Notes: generated by a model from the letters alone, not told the origin. DNA of 64,000 bases from Anaeromicrobium sediminis (GCF_002270055.1 NZ_NIBG01000006.1:1-64000); one strand, 5' to 3'; counted from the first letter of the stretch, positions 44,205 to 53,798 are shown. Made by a program: numbers and translations.

Positions 44205-44690
44205 ATGAATACTTATAGCATGTATTTTTTTACAATTATATTGATTGGCATATCCTTTAAAAAGGATAAAATAAAAACTAAAAAGGCATTGAAAAAAGCA
44301 TGGAAAGCCTTTTCTAATATATTACCTGAGTTCTTAGGTGTAATCATGTTAGTAGGCATACTCCTAGCTGTATTAGATCCAAATCTAATATCTAATCTGC
44401 TAGGTGAAGAATCAGGATGGATTGGAGTTATTATATCAGCCTGTGTGGGAGGAATTACATTAATTCCTGGTTTTGTAGCCTTTCCAACGGCAGCTATGCT
44501 CATTAAAAATGGAGCTGGATATATGCAAATAGGTGCATTCATATCTGCATTAATGATGGTTGGAGTTGTAACTATGCCAGTTGAAATAAAATATTTTGGA
44601 AAGAGGCTTACAATATTAAGAAATATTTTTGCATTTTTATTTTCATTTATAGTGGCTTATGTAATAGGAAAGGTAGTTGGTGGCATATGA
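44205..44690 (+). CDS. permease half-protein (COG0701/YraQ-like), part 1
   Basis: A 161-residue membrane protein with four or five helices, including GVIISACVGGITLIPGFVAFPTAA. It corresponds to one half of YraQ/ArsP-type permeases, which have two such halves in one chain. The second half is the next gene, overlapping by four bases (ATGA). The pair probably assembles into one transporter; the substrate is unknown. GAGGAGGG supports the ATG at 44205 and excludes the longer frame beginning at 44106. Confidence 0.75.
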   Translation: MNTYSMYFFTIILIGISFKKDKIKTKKALKKAWKAFSNILPEFLGVIMLVGILLAVLDPNLISNLLGEESGWIGVIISACVGGITLIPGFVAFPTAAMLIKNGAGYMQIGAFISALMMVGVVTMPVEIKYFGKRLTILRNIFAFLFSFIVAYVIGKVVGGI

Positions 44691-45220
44691 AGCTTTTAAA
44701 AAGATACAGATTTTTTCTAATCACGGTGTTAATAATAGTGGTTATGACTATTATAAATAAAAGTTTAGGAATGAAGGCTCTTGGGGTTGTTGAATATAGT
44801 CTTAAAGAGATGATCCTCGTTATACCACCTGTATTTGTCCTTTTAGGATTATTGGATATATGGGTTCCAAGGGAAATAATGATGAAATATATGGGAGAAG
44901 GATCTGGATTAAAGGGTATAATATTAGCCATCATATTAGGATCAGCAGCAGCAGGACCTTTATATGGAGCTTTTCCAGTAGCAGGAGTATTTATGAAAAA
45001 GGGAGTAAAATTTAGTAATGTACTTATATTCATTGGAGCTTGGTCAACTACCAAGATTCCCATGTTTCTATTTGAAATGTCAGCATTAGGTACACCATTT
45101 GCCCTAACTAGATTATTAGTAGATATTCCAGGGATCATATTGATTGCATATACTTTGTGCATGCTTATATCTAAGGATGAGATGAATGACATATATAGGA
45201 AAGCTGAATTAATGGAGTAA
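44687..45220 (+). CDS. permease half-protein (COG0701/YraQ-like), part 2
   Basis: A 177-residue membrane protein, the counterpart of the preceding half. LAIILGSAAAGPLYGAFPVAG occupies the same position as GGITLIPGFVAFPTAA in part 1, showing an internal duplication now split between two genes. Translational coupling (ATGA overlap) suggests equal expression and a heterodimer. It is followed by a terminator. Confidence 0.77.
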   Translation: MKLLKRYRFFLITVLIIVVMTIINKSLGMKALGVVEYSLKEMILVIPPVFVLLGLLDIWVPREIMMKYMGEGSGLKGIILAIILGSAAAGPLYGAFPVAGVFMKKGVKFSNVLIFIGAWSTTKIPMFLFEMSALGTPFALTRLLVDIPGIILIAYTLCMLISKDEMNDIYRKAELME

Positions 45221-45243
45221 AAGAATATAAGTTTAGAGAGCGG

Positions 45244-45273
45244 ACAGTCCCATTTAAGGAGGGACTGTTTTTT
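45244..45273 (+). terminator. terminator after the split permease
   Basis: ACAGTCCC pairs with GGGACTGT and is followed by six T residues. Confidence 0.88.
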
Positions 45274-45375
45274 AGTATATTATATTTTAAAATGAAATGT
45301 CGAAATTTGCGATAAAAAAATGTAGGATTTTTTGTTTTTGTGTAGAAATAAATATAGTAAGAGGGGGGAGTTAAA

Positions 45376-45507
45376 ATGGATAAAAGAATAGCAGAGATAG
45401 TAGAAAAAATATTAATTAAGTTAGATAATTTGGAAATGGAAGGGAATAATATAGGTTTACAAGGAAATTATATTAATGAAAATTCTACAGAGTCCAAAGT
45501 AATGTAG
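45376..45507 (+). CDS. 43-residue hypothetical protein
   Basis: A small frame beginning MDKRIAEIVEKILIKLDNLE and ending in VM before TAG. The first half is an amphipathic helix of coiled-coil character, and the second half is Asn-rich. A very strong GAGGGGGGAG ribosome site sits six bases from the ATG. A terminator lies downstream (45626-45665). The family is not recognised; size and ribosome site make it a good candidate for a real small protein, perhaps sporulation-linked. Confidence 0.55.
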   Translation: MDKRIAEIVEKILIKLDNLEMEGNNIGLQGNYINENSTESKVM

Positions 45508-45625
45508 TTAGATTTTAATGTAAGGTAACAACTATATTCTCTCTTATACATGAATATACTTTCTAATTAATAGAGTAACTATTTAGGAATTACGTATTTT
45601 ATTTAGTTTTATATAATTAAAATAT

Positions 45626-45665
45626 AAGGGTTGAAAGTGATTAAATCATTTTCAACCTTTTTTAT
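45626..45665 (+). terminator. terminator downstream of the 43-residue gene
   Basis: AAGG-TTGAAA-TGA pairs with TCA-TTTCAA-CCTT (one bulge and one mismatch), followed by T residues. Confidence 0.8.
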
Positions 45666-45715
45666 TGTCTAAGAAAGTTAATTAATATAAAACGTATAAA
45701 TCAATAAAAAAGAAG

Positions 45716-45834
45716 AGGGTGTAGGGGAAAAGTTCCCCTGCCTGCTTTGAAGGAAGGTGCTCAGATTGCGATAGCATACGCCTGCGGAAACTATAGGGTT
45801 TCCTAGCGAAGCATAGGTCGTATATCTTTTTTAT
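45716..45834. repeat. multi-hairpin intergenic element, copy B
   Basis: Second copy of the element at 36568. The first stem is AGGGGAA/TTCCCCT here and the third is GGAAAC/GTTTCC against GGAACC/GGTTCC in copy A, so paired positions changed together. The fourth stem is weaker in this copy. It ends in a T-run and lies just before the chemoreceptor gene. Confidence 0.65.
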
Positions 45835-45940
45835 TAAATAATGATAAATATTATCAATAGAATGTTGTAATATATTGGCGTATATTGTAAAATTTTATAT
45901 GGAATGTCATATTTTAATACATTTTATAAGGAGGAAGAAT

Positions 45941-47617
45941 ATGTTTACAAATTCGGTAAATAAGAAGATCGCTCTCATATTGGGCATCGTATTTTCTATA
46001 TTTGTTATTACAATGATACAACTACTGTTCACATTTAGTTCTTTAAATGATGATGGTGTGGCTATTAACTTATCAGGAAGTCAACGTATGCGGACTATGC
46101 TACTTAGCAATTATTCTTTAATGTATAAGAATGGGAAAGAAGGAACTCTTTCCGTTAAAGAAGATGAAATTAAGAAGATATTAACGGAAGAACTTGCTAA
46201 ATACAAAAAGATTATGGTGGCCCTTGAAAAGGGGGACTCTAGTTTAAATATTTCAGCTAATAGTGATGAAGATATATTAAAAGCGTTAAACGGATTAAAA
46301 GAGGATGTAGATAAATATTCTAAATCCGTTGAAAATGTTATTAATGGAATTGATATGGATAAGAATGTGACGTATATAGTAGATAATGCTTTGAGTATAA
46401 AGAATAAGATTAACAATGTAGTACAAATGTATCAATCAAAGTATGATATGAAAATTAACAAATTTAAAACAGTATTATACATATATTTTGTCATAGGCAT
46501 AATAGTACTATTTGTTGGTATGAGAATATCAAATAAAATAATCGTTACACCTATTAAGAGAATAACAGATAAACTTGGAGAGATAGCTGGTGGTGGCGGT
46601 GATTTAACTCAAGAGATAGAACACAAAAGTAATGATGAAATAGGTTTATTGGCCACTAATTTTAATACTTTCCTTGGAAATATACGTAATATGGTAGGCG
46701 TAATTAATGAAACATCTACAAAAGTTCTTGAACTATCAACTACTATGCATGGAACTACGGAGGAGGTAGCTATTATATCAACTAGACTTGCAGATTCTAT
46801 AACAGAGATTGCACAAGGGGCCACTAATCAAGCTGAAGATGTTCATGTAATGGTTGAAAATATTAATGAGCTTGGAGATGAAATTCGAGGAATTAACGAA
46901 CTTTCAGTAGATATGAAAGAATTTTCAACTGAGGTTATAACTTTAAACAATGGTAATAGAGAGAATGTGGACATGCTTTATAATCATAGTATAGAAAATC
47001 TTAAAGCATCAGATGAAATTAATAGTGCTATAGGGAAGCTTTATAATAATGCAAATAAGATAAATACCATAACGGAAGTTATTGATGGAATAGCTAATCA
47101 AACTAATCTTCTTGCTCTAAATGCTTCCATAGAAGCAGCTAGGGCAGGAGAAAATGGTAGAGGATTTGCCGTTGTGGCTAATGAAATAAGTTCACTGGCA
47201 GAACAATCAGCCACATCTACAAATGAAATATCTCAGTTAGTTGGGCAAATACAAAGTGATGTGGAGAACACTAAGAACCTAATGGGACGCATTATGGAGC
47301 TTACTATGGAACAGTCCAGTGCAGTTAAAGTTACTAAGGGAGACTTTGAATCCATATCGTCAACTCTTAATGGGATAGTAGGAAAAATAGAGGATGTAAA
47401 TAAGAAGATTACAGTAGTAGATGATCATAAGAATGAAGTCGTTAATTCAATACATAGTATTTCTGCAGTATCGGAGGAGGCAGCAGCATCCACAGAAGAA
47501 GTGGCAGCATTTTCAGATGAATTTCAACACTCTGTGGGAGATATTAATATGGTTACGGCAAGTTTAAAGACAACAGCTGAAGATTTATCAAATCTTATAA
47601 GTAAATTTAAATATTAA
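45941..47617 (+). CDS. methyl-accepting chemotaxis protein with PilJ/NarX-type sensor
   Basis: A 558-residue chemoreceptor. It has a membrane helix (about 9-31), an extracytoplasmic helical sensor starting with [20 protein letters not shown] (the P-box-like motif of NarX/PilJ sensors), a second membrane helix (about 180-200), a HAMP domain ([21 protein letters not shown]) and a cytoplasmic signalling hairpin tip containing [27 protein letters not shown]-type sequence. It would feed CheA/CheW. GGAGG supports the ATG at 45941; the frame upstream lacks a ribosome site. Confidence 0.9.
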   Translation: MFTNSVNKKIALILGIVFSIFVITMIQLLFTFSSLNDDGVAINLSGSQRMRTMLLSNYSLMYKNGKEGTLSVKEDEIKKILTEELAKYKKIMVALEKGDSSLNISANSDEDILKALNGLKEDVDKYSKSVENVINGIDMDKNVTYIVDNALSIKNKINNVVQMYQSKYDMKINKFKTVLYIYFVIGIIVLFVGMRISNKIIVTPIKRITDKLGEIAGGGGDLTQEIEHKSNDEIGLLATNFNTFLGNIRNMVGVINETSTKVLELSTTMHGTTEEVAIISTRLADSITEIAQGATNQAEDVHVMVENINELGDEIRGINELSVDMKEFSTEVITLNNGNRENVDMLYNHSIENLKASDEINSAIGKLYNNANKINTITEVIDGIANQTNLLALNASIEAARAGENGRGFAVVANEISSLAEQSATSTNEISQLVGQIQSDVENTKNLMGRIMELTMEQSSAVKVTKGDFESISSTLNGIVGKIEDVNKKITVVDDHKNEVVNSIHSISAVSEEAAASTEEVAAFSDEFQHSVGDINMVTASLKTTAEDLSNLISKFKY

Positions 47618-47634
47618 TAAAAATTTTATATAGG

Positions 47635-47676
47635 ACAAAATGAGAAATAATTAATATTAATTATTTCTCATTTTGT
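47635..47676. terminator. palindromic terminator after the chemoreceptor
   Basis: ACAAAATGAGAAATAATTAA pairs with TTAATTATTTCTCATTTTGT, a near-perfect 20-bp stem. Confidence 0.85.
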
Positions 47677-47713
47677 TTGACTATTAATGAAAAGGGTGAT
47701 AGAATCTTATTGC

Positions 47714-47727
47714 CGAATGAACATTCG
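47714..47727. promoter_or_regulatory. TetR operator, autoregulatory copy
   Basis: CGAATGAACATTCG is a 14-base perfect palindrome upstream of the TetR gene and shares GAATGAA-GTTC/CATTC with two sites before the efflux operon. Confidence 0.65.
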
Positions 47728-47845
47728 ATCTATAAATATTCTATCAAACAAATATTATTACATACATTAAAATAAGGATCGTTGACAAGGGCATAGTAAT
47801 GTTATAATCTAATTTTAAAGTTAGATTAATGTGGAGTTGATTTCA

Positions 47846-48418
47846 ATGGCTAAGGATAATATAGATAGAAGACAAATAGTATTAGATACGGCACTGAAAA
47901 TGATTGTTGAGAATGGAATACAAGCTGCATCTATGGGTAAAATTTCTAAAGAATCAGGGGTAGCGGTAGGCACCATATATCATCATTTTTCTAGTAAGGA
48001 AGATCTTATTAGAGAACTTTACAAAGAGGTAAACATGAAAATCTTAAAAAAGTTTATTAGTATACCTAAAGGAGATAAGCCCTATGAGACCTTTTGTAAT
48101 CTCATTAAAAGTATAATTAGCTATGGATTAGAAAATCCAGATGAATATGAATTTATGGAGAGGTATTCTCGAAATCCTGTCATAGGGAAAGCGTTAAAAA
48201 TGGAAATGGAACAGATGCTGAGGAAAGAAAGTAGTAATTTTTTCAACAATATACCAACTAAAAAAAACGTAAAGGAACTTCCATATGATTTATCCTCCAT
48301 TTATATTAGTGGGGCCATTTCTGAATTTATTAGAGCACAAATATATGAGGAAATTCAAGTGGATAATGAACATACTGATATATTTATTAAAATGATCTGG
48401 AACGGATTGACTAAATAG
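47846..48418 (+). CDS. TetR/AcrR-family repressor of the adjacent efflux operon
   Basis: A 190-residue regulator with an N-terminal helix-turn-helix (GIQAASMGKISKESGVAVGTIYHHFSSKEDL-type pattern) and a ligand-binding C-terminal domain. It precedes a membrane-fusion protein and an RND pump. The palindromes GAATGAAYGTTC before that operon, and a related one before its own gene, are the probable operators, so it should repress both until a pump substrate binds. The TGGAG site supports the ATG at 47846. Confidence 0.9.
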   Translation: MAKDNIDRRQIVLDTALKMIVENGIQAASMGKISKESGVAVGTIYHHFSSKEDLIRELYKEVNMKILKKFISIPKGDKPYETFCNLIKSIISYGLENPDEYEFMERYSRNPVIGKALKMEMEQMLRKESSNFFNNIPTKKNVKELPYDLSSIYISGAISEFIRAQIYEEIQVDNEHTDIFIKMIWNGLTK

Positions 48419-48428
48419 TAGAAGTGAC

Positions 48429-48459
48429 AAATTGATGTTTTACATATCATCAATTTTTT
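48429..48459 (+). terminator. terminator after tetR
   Basis: AAATTGATG pairs with CATCAATTT across a ten-base loop, followed by T residues. Confidence 0.8.
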
Positions 48460-48469
48460 GACGGCAACA

Positions 48470-48523
48470 GAATGAATGTTCAGTCTATTGTTTTTTAAAA
48501 CAAATAATATAGAATGAACGTTC
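48470..48523 (+). promoter_or_regulatory. two TetR operators before the RND efflux operon
   Basis: GAATGAATGTTCAGT (from 48470) and GAATGAACGTTCAGT (from 48512) lie 42 bases apart, four helical turns. The second contains the perfect palindrome TGAACGTTCA. A TAATAT -10-like element at about 48504 lies between them, so bound repressor would block the promoter. Confidence 0.75.
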
Positions 48524-48620
48524 AGTTGTAAAAGTGGTAATTTGGGATCTCGTGAGATAAAAACACAATATTACAGTAATTTGAAGATAATTCAATAAAA
48601 AATTATTAAGGGAGAAAGGA

Positions 48621-49718
48621 ATGTTAGAAAAGATGAAAAAAATAATATCATTGGGAATGGCATTTATGCTGATGTTTTCTTTAGCAGGTTGTGAGAAAGC
48701 ACAAGCAGATGAAAAAAATGAAAGAGTTAAAGCAGTTAAGGTACAAGAACTTGCAACTGATAAAAAACCTGTTAGCTTAGATTATATAGGTACAGTTGAT
48801 TCTAAGGACATTACTAAATATGGATTTAAATCAAATGGTAAAGTAAGTTCAATTAATGTAGAAAAGGGACATAAGGTAAAAGTAGGGCAGATACTGGCTA
48901 CATTAGATAATTCAGATATTAACTTCCAATTAACGGCAGCTAAAGGTGTATTAGATGGGGCAGAACTAAATATTAAAAAGGCAAAAGATGCACTAGATTA
49001 TGATAGAGAATATTTTGCTAAAATAAAGAACTTATTTGAACAAAAGGCAATATCTAAAGATGATTATGACAAGGTGAATTTAAAATTAGAACAAAGTGAA
49101 GCGGCTTATTTACAAGCCCAAGCCCAATATGAACAGTCAAAGGCAGATTATGGATATAAGACTAACTTAATGAATGATTCAGTTCTAAAGGCTAAAAAAG
49201 AAGGTGTAGTACTAGATTTAATGGCTGAAGAAAATGAATTAGTAGGATCATATAATCCAGTAGTAGTTATTAGGAGTAATGAACAAATTGTAAATGTGGG
49301 AATTGCTCAAAGAGATATTAATAAGATAAAGTTAGGTCAAAGTGTAGAAGTTAATGTGGAAGGAGCTAAAGCTTCAGGAGTAGTAACAAATATTTCTGAA
49401 GTACCAGATGAGGAGAGTAGAACTTATAATGTGGAAGTGACAGTTAACGAAGGTAAATATAGATTGGGATCTATTGCAAATGTGGATTTTCCTATAGGAG
49501 AAGAGTCAGGTATATGGGTGCCAGTAACGGCTATATTCTCTAATGGAGAAGATTATGTATATGTAGTGGAAGGTGATAGGGCTTTTAAAAGAACTATAAA
49601 CATAGAAAAAATATCTGATAATAAAATGTTGGTAAAGGGACTAAAAGTGTCAGAAAAAATTGCCATAAGTGGTATGAAAAATTTAGATGATGGAAGCAAA
49701 GTGAAAATAGTTGAGTAG
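48621..49718 (+). CDS. RND efflux membrane-fusion (adaptor) lipoprotein
   Basis: A 365-residue HlyD/AcrA-type adaptor: lipobox SLAGC, lipoyl halves (KSNGKVSSINVEKGHKVKVGQ and KAKKEGVVLDLMAEENELVG) flanking a coiled-coil hairpin (about residues 110-180), and a beta-barrel domain. In a Gram-positive cell it would stabilise the pump on the outer face. It overlaps the region of the pump gene start and is controlled by the two TetR operators. Confidence 0.9.
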   Translation: MLEKMKKIISLGMAFMLMFSLAGCEKAQADEKNERVKAVKVQELATDKKPVSLDYIGTVDSKDITKYGFKSNGKVSSINVEKGHKVKVGQILATLDNSDINFQLTAAKGVLDGAELNIKKAKDALDYDREYFAKIKNLFEQKAISKDDYDKVNLKLEQSEAAYLQAQAQYEQSKADYGYKTNLMNDSVLKAKKEGVVLDLMAEENELVGSYNPVVVIRSNEQIVNVGIAQRDINKIKLGQSVEVNVEGAKASGVVTNISEVPDEESRTYNVEVTVNEGKYRLGSIANVDFPIGEESGIWVPVTAIFSNGEDYVYVVEGDRAFKRTINIEKISDNKMLVKGLKVSEKIAISGMKNLDDGSKVKIVE

Positions 49719-49731
49719 AGAGGTCATCCTT

Positions 49732-52700
49732 ATGAAAAGTATAATAAAAAAGCTTATAGAAAAAAGAGTAATAGTAATGTTTTTAGCAGTGTTAATAGCA
49801 CTGGGAGGAGCTTTTAGTTATCATGTATTACCAAGGCAGGAAAGCCCTGACGTATCAGCCCCTTTTGCTCTTATAATAACCCCTTATCCCGGAGCATCAC
49901 CTAATGATGTTAAACAATTAGTGACAAAAAAAATAGAAGATAAGATGATAGAGTTAGATGGTTTTGATAAAGTAGAAGGAACTTCTAAAGAAGGTTTATC
50001 CATTGTAACGGTGGCCTTTGATAGTGAGGTAAATAACGACAAAGCTATGCAAGATGTAAGAAATGCAGTGGCAGATGCTCAAGCTCAATTACCTGGTGGG
50101 ACTATACCTAGTGAAGTAAATACGAACCTAATAGAAACAGCTGGGATTATCATAAGTTTATCAGGAGATAATTACACTTATGAACAATTAGAATCCTTTG
50201 GAGAGCTGTTTAAGGATAAATTAGCCGATGTAGATGGCGTATCAAAATTTAGTATAGAAGGTAAAGTTAATAAAGAGGTAAAGATAGTTATAGATATAGA
50301 AAAATTAAATCAGTATGGAATTGGAATAGATGATGTTGATAGTATATTACAAGCACAGAATATAGAAATCCCATCTGGAGATATAGCCTATGGGAAAGAT
50401 AAAATTACTGTAAAGACACCAGGTATATTTACTTCCATAAAGGATGTGGAAAATACTATAATAGGAATATCTTCTCAGACTGGAAGTTCTATAAGGCTAC
50501 GTGATGTGGCAGATGTATATATGGGTCTTGAAGATGGAGCAGAAAAGTATAAACAAAACGGGAAAAATGCAGTTTTATTAACTGGATATTTTAAAGATGG
50601 AAAAAACGTAGTATTAATAGGTAAGGACGTAAGAATTAAAATAGATGAAGTAAAGGCTCAGTTACCAGAAGATTTAAAAGTAGATGAAGTTATATATCAA
50701 CCTGACGATGTGGCAAAATCAGTTAATGATTTTATGATAAACCTGGTAGAAGGTGTACTTTTAGTTGTCGTAGTAGTGTTTTTAGGGTTAGGAATGAGAA
50801 ATGCACTAGTAGTATCGGCAGCAATACCTATGTCCATATTAATAACTTTTATAGTTATGTATTTATCTGGAATTAGAATACACCAAATGTCTTTAACAGC
50901 ACTAATAGTAGCACTTGGGATACTAGTTGATAATGCCATAGTTATTAGTGATACTATACAGGTTAGAATAGATAATGGAGAAAATCCTTTAGAAGCATCT
51001 GAAAAGGGAACTATACTATCCTCTTTACCTATATTTACTGCAACATTAACAACTATAGCAGCTTTCTCACCGTTGTTAGGGTTACCAGGGGTAGCTGGAG
51101 ATTTCTTAAAGGCAATACCACAAGTTCTTATAATCTCCATAATAGCAGCTTATGTGGTATCCATGTTTATAACACCAGCCATGTGTGCTATGTTGTTTAA
51201 AAAGAGTAAAAAGAAAAATGGCAAAGAGGGAACATTAAGAAAGTTCTTTAGTACTACCTTAAAAAGTGCTTTAAAACGCTCTAAGGTTGTAACTATAGGA
51301 ATCTTTGTAATACTTATATTAGTAGTAAAAACATTGATGCCCCAATTACCATCTGAGTTTTTCCCTTATACGGATAAGAATGTATTTTATGTGGAGATGA
51401 ATTCGGAGGCATCATCTAATGTAGATGCCACAGAAGAACTTACAGATGAGGTAGTAAACTTATTAAAAACTGTACCAGAGGTAACTAATTATACAGTGGC
51501 AGTGGGTAATGGTCTTCCAAAGTTTTATATATCTATGCCACCAGCACTACCATCTAGTGACTATGGGCAAATGCTTTGTAAGTTTGACTTAGAAAAGGGA
51601 GATAATAGATTTAATAGTAATAAAGAATTAATTAACCATATACAAGAACTATTAGATGAAAACATATCTACAGGAGTATGTAAAGCTAGATTATTAGCTA
51701 ATGCTAAGCCAGCAGATGCAAAGGCCATTTTAAAATTATCTGGAGATAACTTAGATAGACTAACAGAAGTGGCTAACTTACTTAAAAAAGAAATTAGTAC
51801 TATTGAAGGTGTTGCTAGTGTAGAACACAATATGAAAGATAAAATATATCAAATTGAAGTAGATGTAGACGAAGATAAAGCTATTAATATGGGGATTACT
51901 AAATACGATGTGCAAAAGCAAATAAATATGGCTTTATACGGTAAAAAATCTTCTGTATATAGAAAAAATGGTAAAGAGTATAATATAAAGGTAGAAAGTA
52001 ATATTAAGAATATTTCAATGCTTGAAAATATGAAGATAAAATCTTCAATGACAGGTAAGAAAGTTCCTTTAAAGCAATTTGCCGCAGTAGGATATTCTGG
52101 CAAATTAGATACCATAAGCACATACAATAGAGATCAGACAGTGACCATATTAGTAAAAGAATTACCAAGATATAATCCAACGGATTTGGAAAATACAATA
52201 GAGTTTGATTTACTTCCTAAATTAGATACTACAGGGACAAAGATAATGTTTGACGGAGAGAGAGAAGAAGTAAATGGTAACTTTAGTGTGGTTGGATTGC
52301 TAGCAGGATTATCAATAGTGATAATATACATTATATTAGTAATACAGTTTGATTCCTTCATACAACCAGTAGTAATACTAACTACAGTACCCCTGTCTTT
52401 AATAGGGTCTATAGTTGGATTATACCTATTTAAGCAACCATTATCATTAACAGCATTCCTGGGTATAATCGCCTTGGTAGGATTAGTTGTTAAAAACGGT
52501 ATACTATTAATTGAGTACATGAATGAATCTAGGGAAAATGGTTATAACATAAACGAAGCTTGTATAGATGCAGTAGATAAGAGATTTAATGCTATTATAT
52601 TAAGTGCTGGAACCACTATAATAGGATTAATACCACTTGCTCTTGCTAATAGTAGTTTATTTACACCTATGGCCGTATCATTAATGTTTGGATTGTTAGT

Positions 52701-52812
52701 ATCTACTTTCTTAACTATGGTAGTAATACCAGTTATATATAGCTTAATTGAAACATTTTTAATGAATAGGAGAAAAAGAGAAAATAATGTATCTAATGAA
52801 ATAACTGAATAA
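49732..52812 (+). CDS. RND-family efflux transporter (AcrB/MexB-like)
   Basis: A 1026-residue proton-driven exporter with twelve membrane helices in two repeats. After TM1 the porter domain begins (RQESPDVSAPFALIITPYPG). TM4 carries ALGILVDNAIVISDT with the paired acidic residues of the family, and ALVGLVVKNGILLIEYMNES is the equivalent in the second half. Substrates may be lipophilic toxins or lipids. An AGAGG site supports the ATG at 49732; the frame before it overlaps the adaptor gene. A terminator follows. Confidence 0.92.
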   Translation: MKSIIKKLIEKRVIVMFLAVLIALGGAFSYHVLPRQESPDVSAPFALIITPYPGASPNDVKQLVTKKIEDKMIELDGFDKVEGTSKEGLSIVTVAFDSEVNNDKAMQDVRNAVADAQAQLPGGTIPSEVNTNLIETAGIIISLSGDNYTYEQLESFGELFKDKLADVDGVSKFSIEGKVNKEVKIVIDIEKLNQYGIGIDDVDSILQAQNIEIPSGDIAYGKDKITVKTPGIFTSIKDVENTIIGISSQTGSSIRLRDVADVYMGLEDGAEKYKQNGKNAVLLTGYFKDGKNVVLIGKDVRIKIDEVKAQLPEDLKVDEVIYQPDDVAKSVNDFMINLVEGVLLVVVVVFLGLGMRNALVVSAAIPMSILITFIVMYLSGIRIHQMSLTALIVALGILVDNAIVISDTIQVRIDNGENPLEASEKGTILSSLPIFTATLTTIAAFSPLLGLPGVAGDFLKAIPQVLIISIIAAYVVSMFITPAMCAMLFKKSKKKNGKEGTLRKFFSTTLKSALKRSKVVTIGIFVILILVVKTLMPQLPSEFFPYTDKNVFYVEMNSEASSNVDATEELTDEVVNLLKTVPEVTNYTVAVGNGLPKFYISMPPALPSSDYGQMLCKFDLEKGDNRFNSNKELINHIQELLDENISTGVCKARLLANAKPADAKAILKLSGDNLDRLTEVANLLKKEISTIEGVASVEHNMKDKIYQIEVDVDEDKAINMGITKYDVQKQINMALYGKKSSVYRKNGKEYNIKVESNIKNISMLENMKIKSSMTGKKVPLKQFAAVGYSGKLDTISTYNRDQTVTILVKELPRYNPTDLENTIEFDLLPKLDTTGTKIMFDGEREEVNGNFSVVGLLAGLSIVIIYIILVIQFDSFIQPVVILTTVPLSLIGSIVGLYLFKQPLSLTAFLGIIALVGLVVKNGILLIEYMNESRENGYNINEACIDAVDKRFNAIILSAGTTIIGLIPLALANSSLFTPMAVSLMFGLLVSTFLTMVVIPVIYSLIETFLMNRRKRENNVSNEITE

Positions 52813-52819
52813 ATTAGTG

Positions 52820-52858
52820 AAAGGCCTTTGTTCTTATGGGAGAACAGAGGCTTTTTTT
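52820..52858 (+). terminator. terminator after the RND pump
   Basis: AAAGGCCTTTGTTCT pairs with AGAACAGAGGCTTT (with a bulge) around TATGGG and runs into a T-tract. Confidence 0.88.
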
Positions 52859-52897
52859 ACTTACTAGGAAATTATTAAAATAAATTATAATTTCCTA

Positions 52898-52954
52898 TTT
52901 ACAAAATGGAAAGATGAGGATATAATAAAGATACGATAATGATAATCATTATCA
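52898..52954 (+). promoter_or_regulatory. Fur-controlled sigma-A promoter before the S4 paralogue
   Basis: TTTACA (52898-52903), a 17-base spacer and TATAAT (52921-52926) form a strong promoter. GATAATGATAATCATTATC at 52935-52953 is identical to the classical 19-base Fur consensus, and TGATAATCATTATCA (52940-52954) is the perfect 7-1-7 form. The box covers the expected transcription start, ideal for repression by metal-loaded Fur. Confidence 0.9.
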
Positions 52955-53058
52955 AACAATAAAAATTATGGCGTATGTATATCTTGCTGTTATAAATCGC
53001 CGAAAATTTTACGCTTTTAAAAATCTCTTAGACTGGTCATCTAAGAAAAAAAGTTTGT

Positions 53059-53104
53059 TTTATTAGGGCAGGGAAAAATTCTCGATTTTCCCTGCCCTAA
53101 TAAA
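53059..53104. terminator. 19-bp perfect hairpin in the S4 leader
   Basis: TTTATTAGGGCAGGGAAAA pairs perfectly with its reverse complement across an eight-base loop. No T-run follows. It lies between the Fur box and the S4 gene and could be an attenuator, a processing site or the end of a short Fur-regulated transcript. I see no convincing gene between 52955 and 53198. Confidence 0.6.
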
Positions 53105-53198
53105 GAATCTATGTGAAAAAAATGAAACTAATGAAATGGCATATTTATCTGATATATTACCGCGGCAAAAAATATTAATGATAATATGGAGGTATAAT

Positions 53199-53792
53199 AT
53201 GGCTAAAATGATGGGTCCACGTTTTAAACAATGTAGAAGATTAGGATTAAATGTATGTGGACATCCAAAGGCAATGAATCGTGCAACAAAAGGTACTAGT
53301 AGAGCTGATAGAAAGCTTTCAGATTATGGACGTCAGCTTCTTGAAAAACAAAGATTAAGAGCTTACTATGGAGTGATGGAAAAACAATTTAGAAGATATG
53401 TGGAAAAGGCAATGGATTCTCCTAGATTAACTAATGAAGTTTTAGTAGAATTTCTAGAATGTAGATTAGATAATTTAGTATATAGAATGGGATTTGCTAG
53501 TTCATCACGTCAAGCTAGACAAATGGTAAATCATGGACATATTCTAGTAAATGGTAAGAAGGTAGATAGACCCTCTTTCAGAGTTAAGGTGGGGGATGAA
53601 TTAAGTTTAAGAGAAAAATCACAACAAGTAGGTATATTCAAAGAAAATTTCCAAGATGGAAATGGATTCAATCTACCATATATAGAAAAGAATGTGGACA
53701 AATTTACAGGAAAATTAATTAGTATGCCAAACAGAAAAGATGTTCCTATTGAAATCAATGATCAATTGGTTATAGAATTCTATTCTAGATAG
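53199..53792 (+). CDS. rpsD: 30S ribosomal protein S4, cysteine-poor paralogue
   Basis: A 197-residue S4 protein with the S4 RNA-binding domain ([35 protein letters not shown]-type sequence) and N-terminal domain ([29 protein letters not shown]). S4 nucleates 16S rRNA folding. The N-terminus [20 protein letters not shown] keeps only part of the four-Cys zinc-binding pattern known in many S4 proteins, so it looks like a metal-independent form. It is alone, not in the usual rpsM-rpsK-rpsD-rpoA cluster, and has a perfect Fur box upstream. GGAGG supports the ATG at 53199; the longer frame from 53136 has no ribosome site. Confidence 0.92.
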   Translation: MAKMMGPRFKQCRRLGLNVCGHPKAMNRATKGTSRADRKLSDYGRQLLEKQRLRAYYGVMEKQFRRYVEKAMDSPRLTNEVLVEFLECRLDNLVYRMGFASSSRQARQMVNHGHILVNGKKVDRPSFRVKVGDELSLREKSQQVGIFKENFQDGNGFNLPYIEKNVDKFTGKLISMPNRKDVPIEINDQLVIEFYSR

Positions 53793-53798
53793 GAAAAG

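Noticed and set aside
52968-53066. 32-codon frame between the Fur box and the hairpin
   Set aside because: There is no ribosome binding site, the frame runs into the hairpin, and the composition looks like chance.
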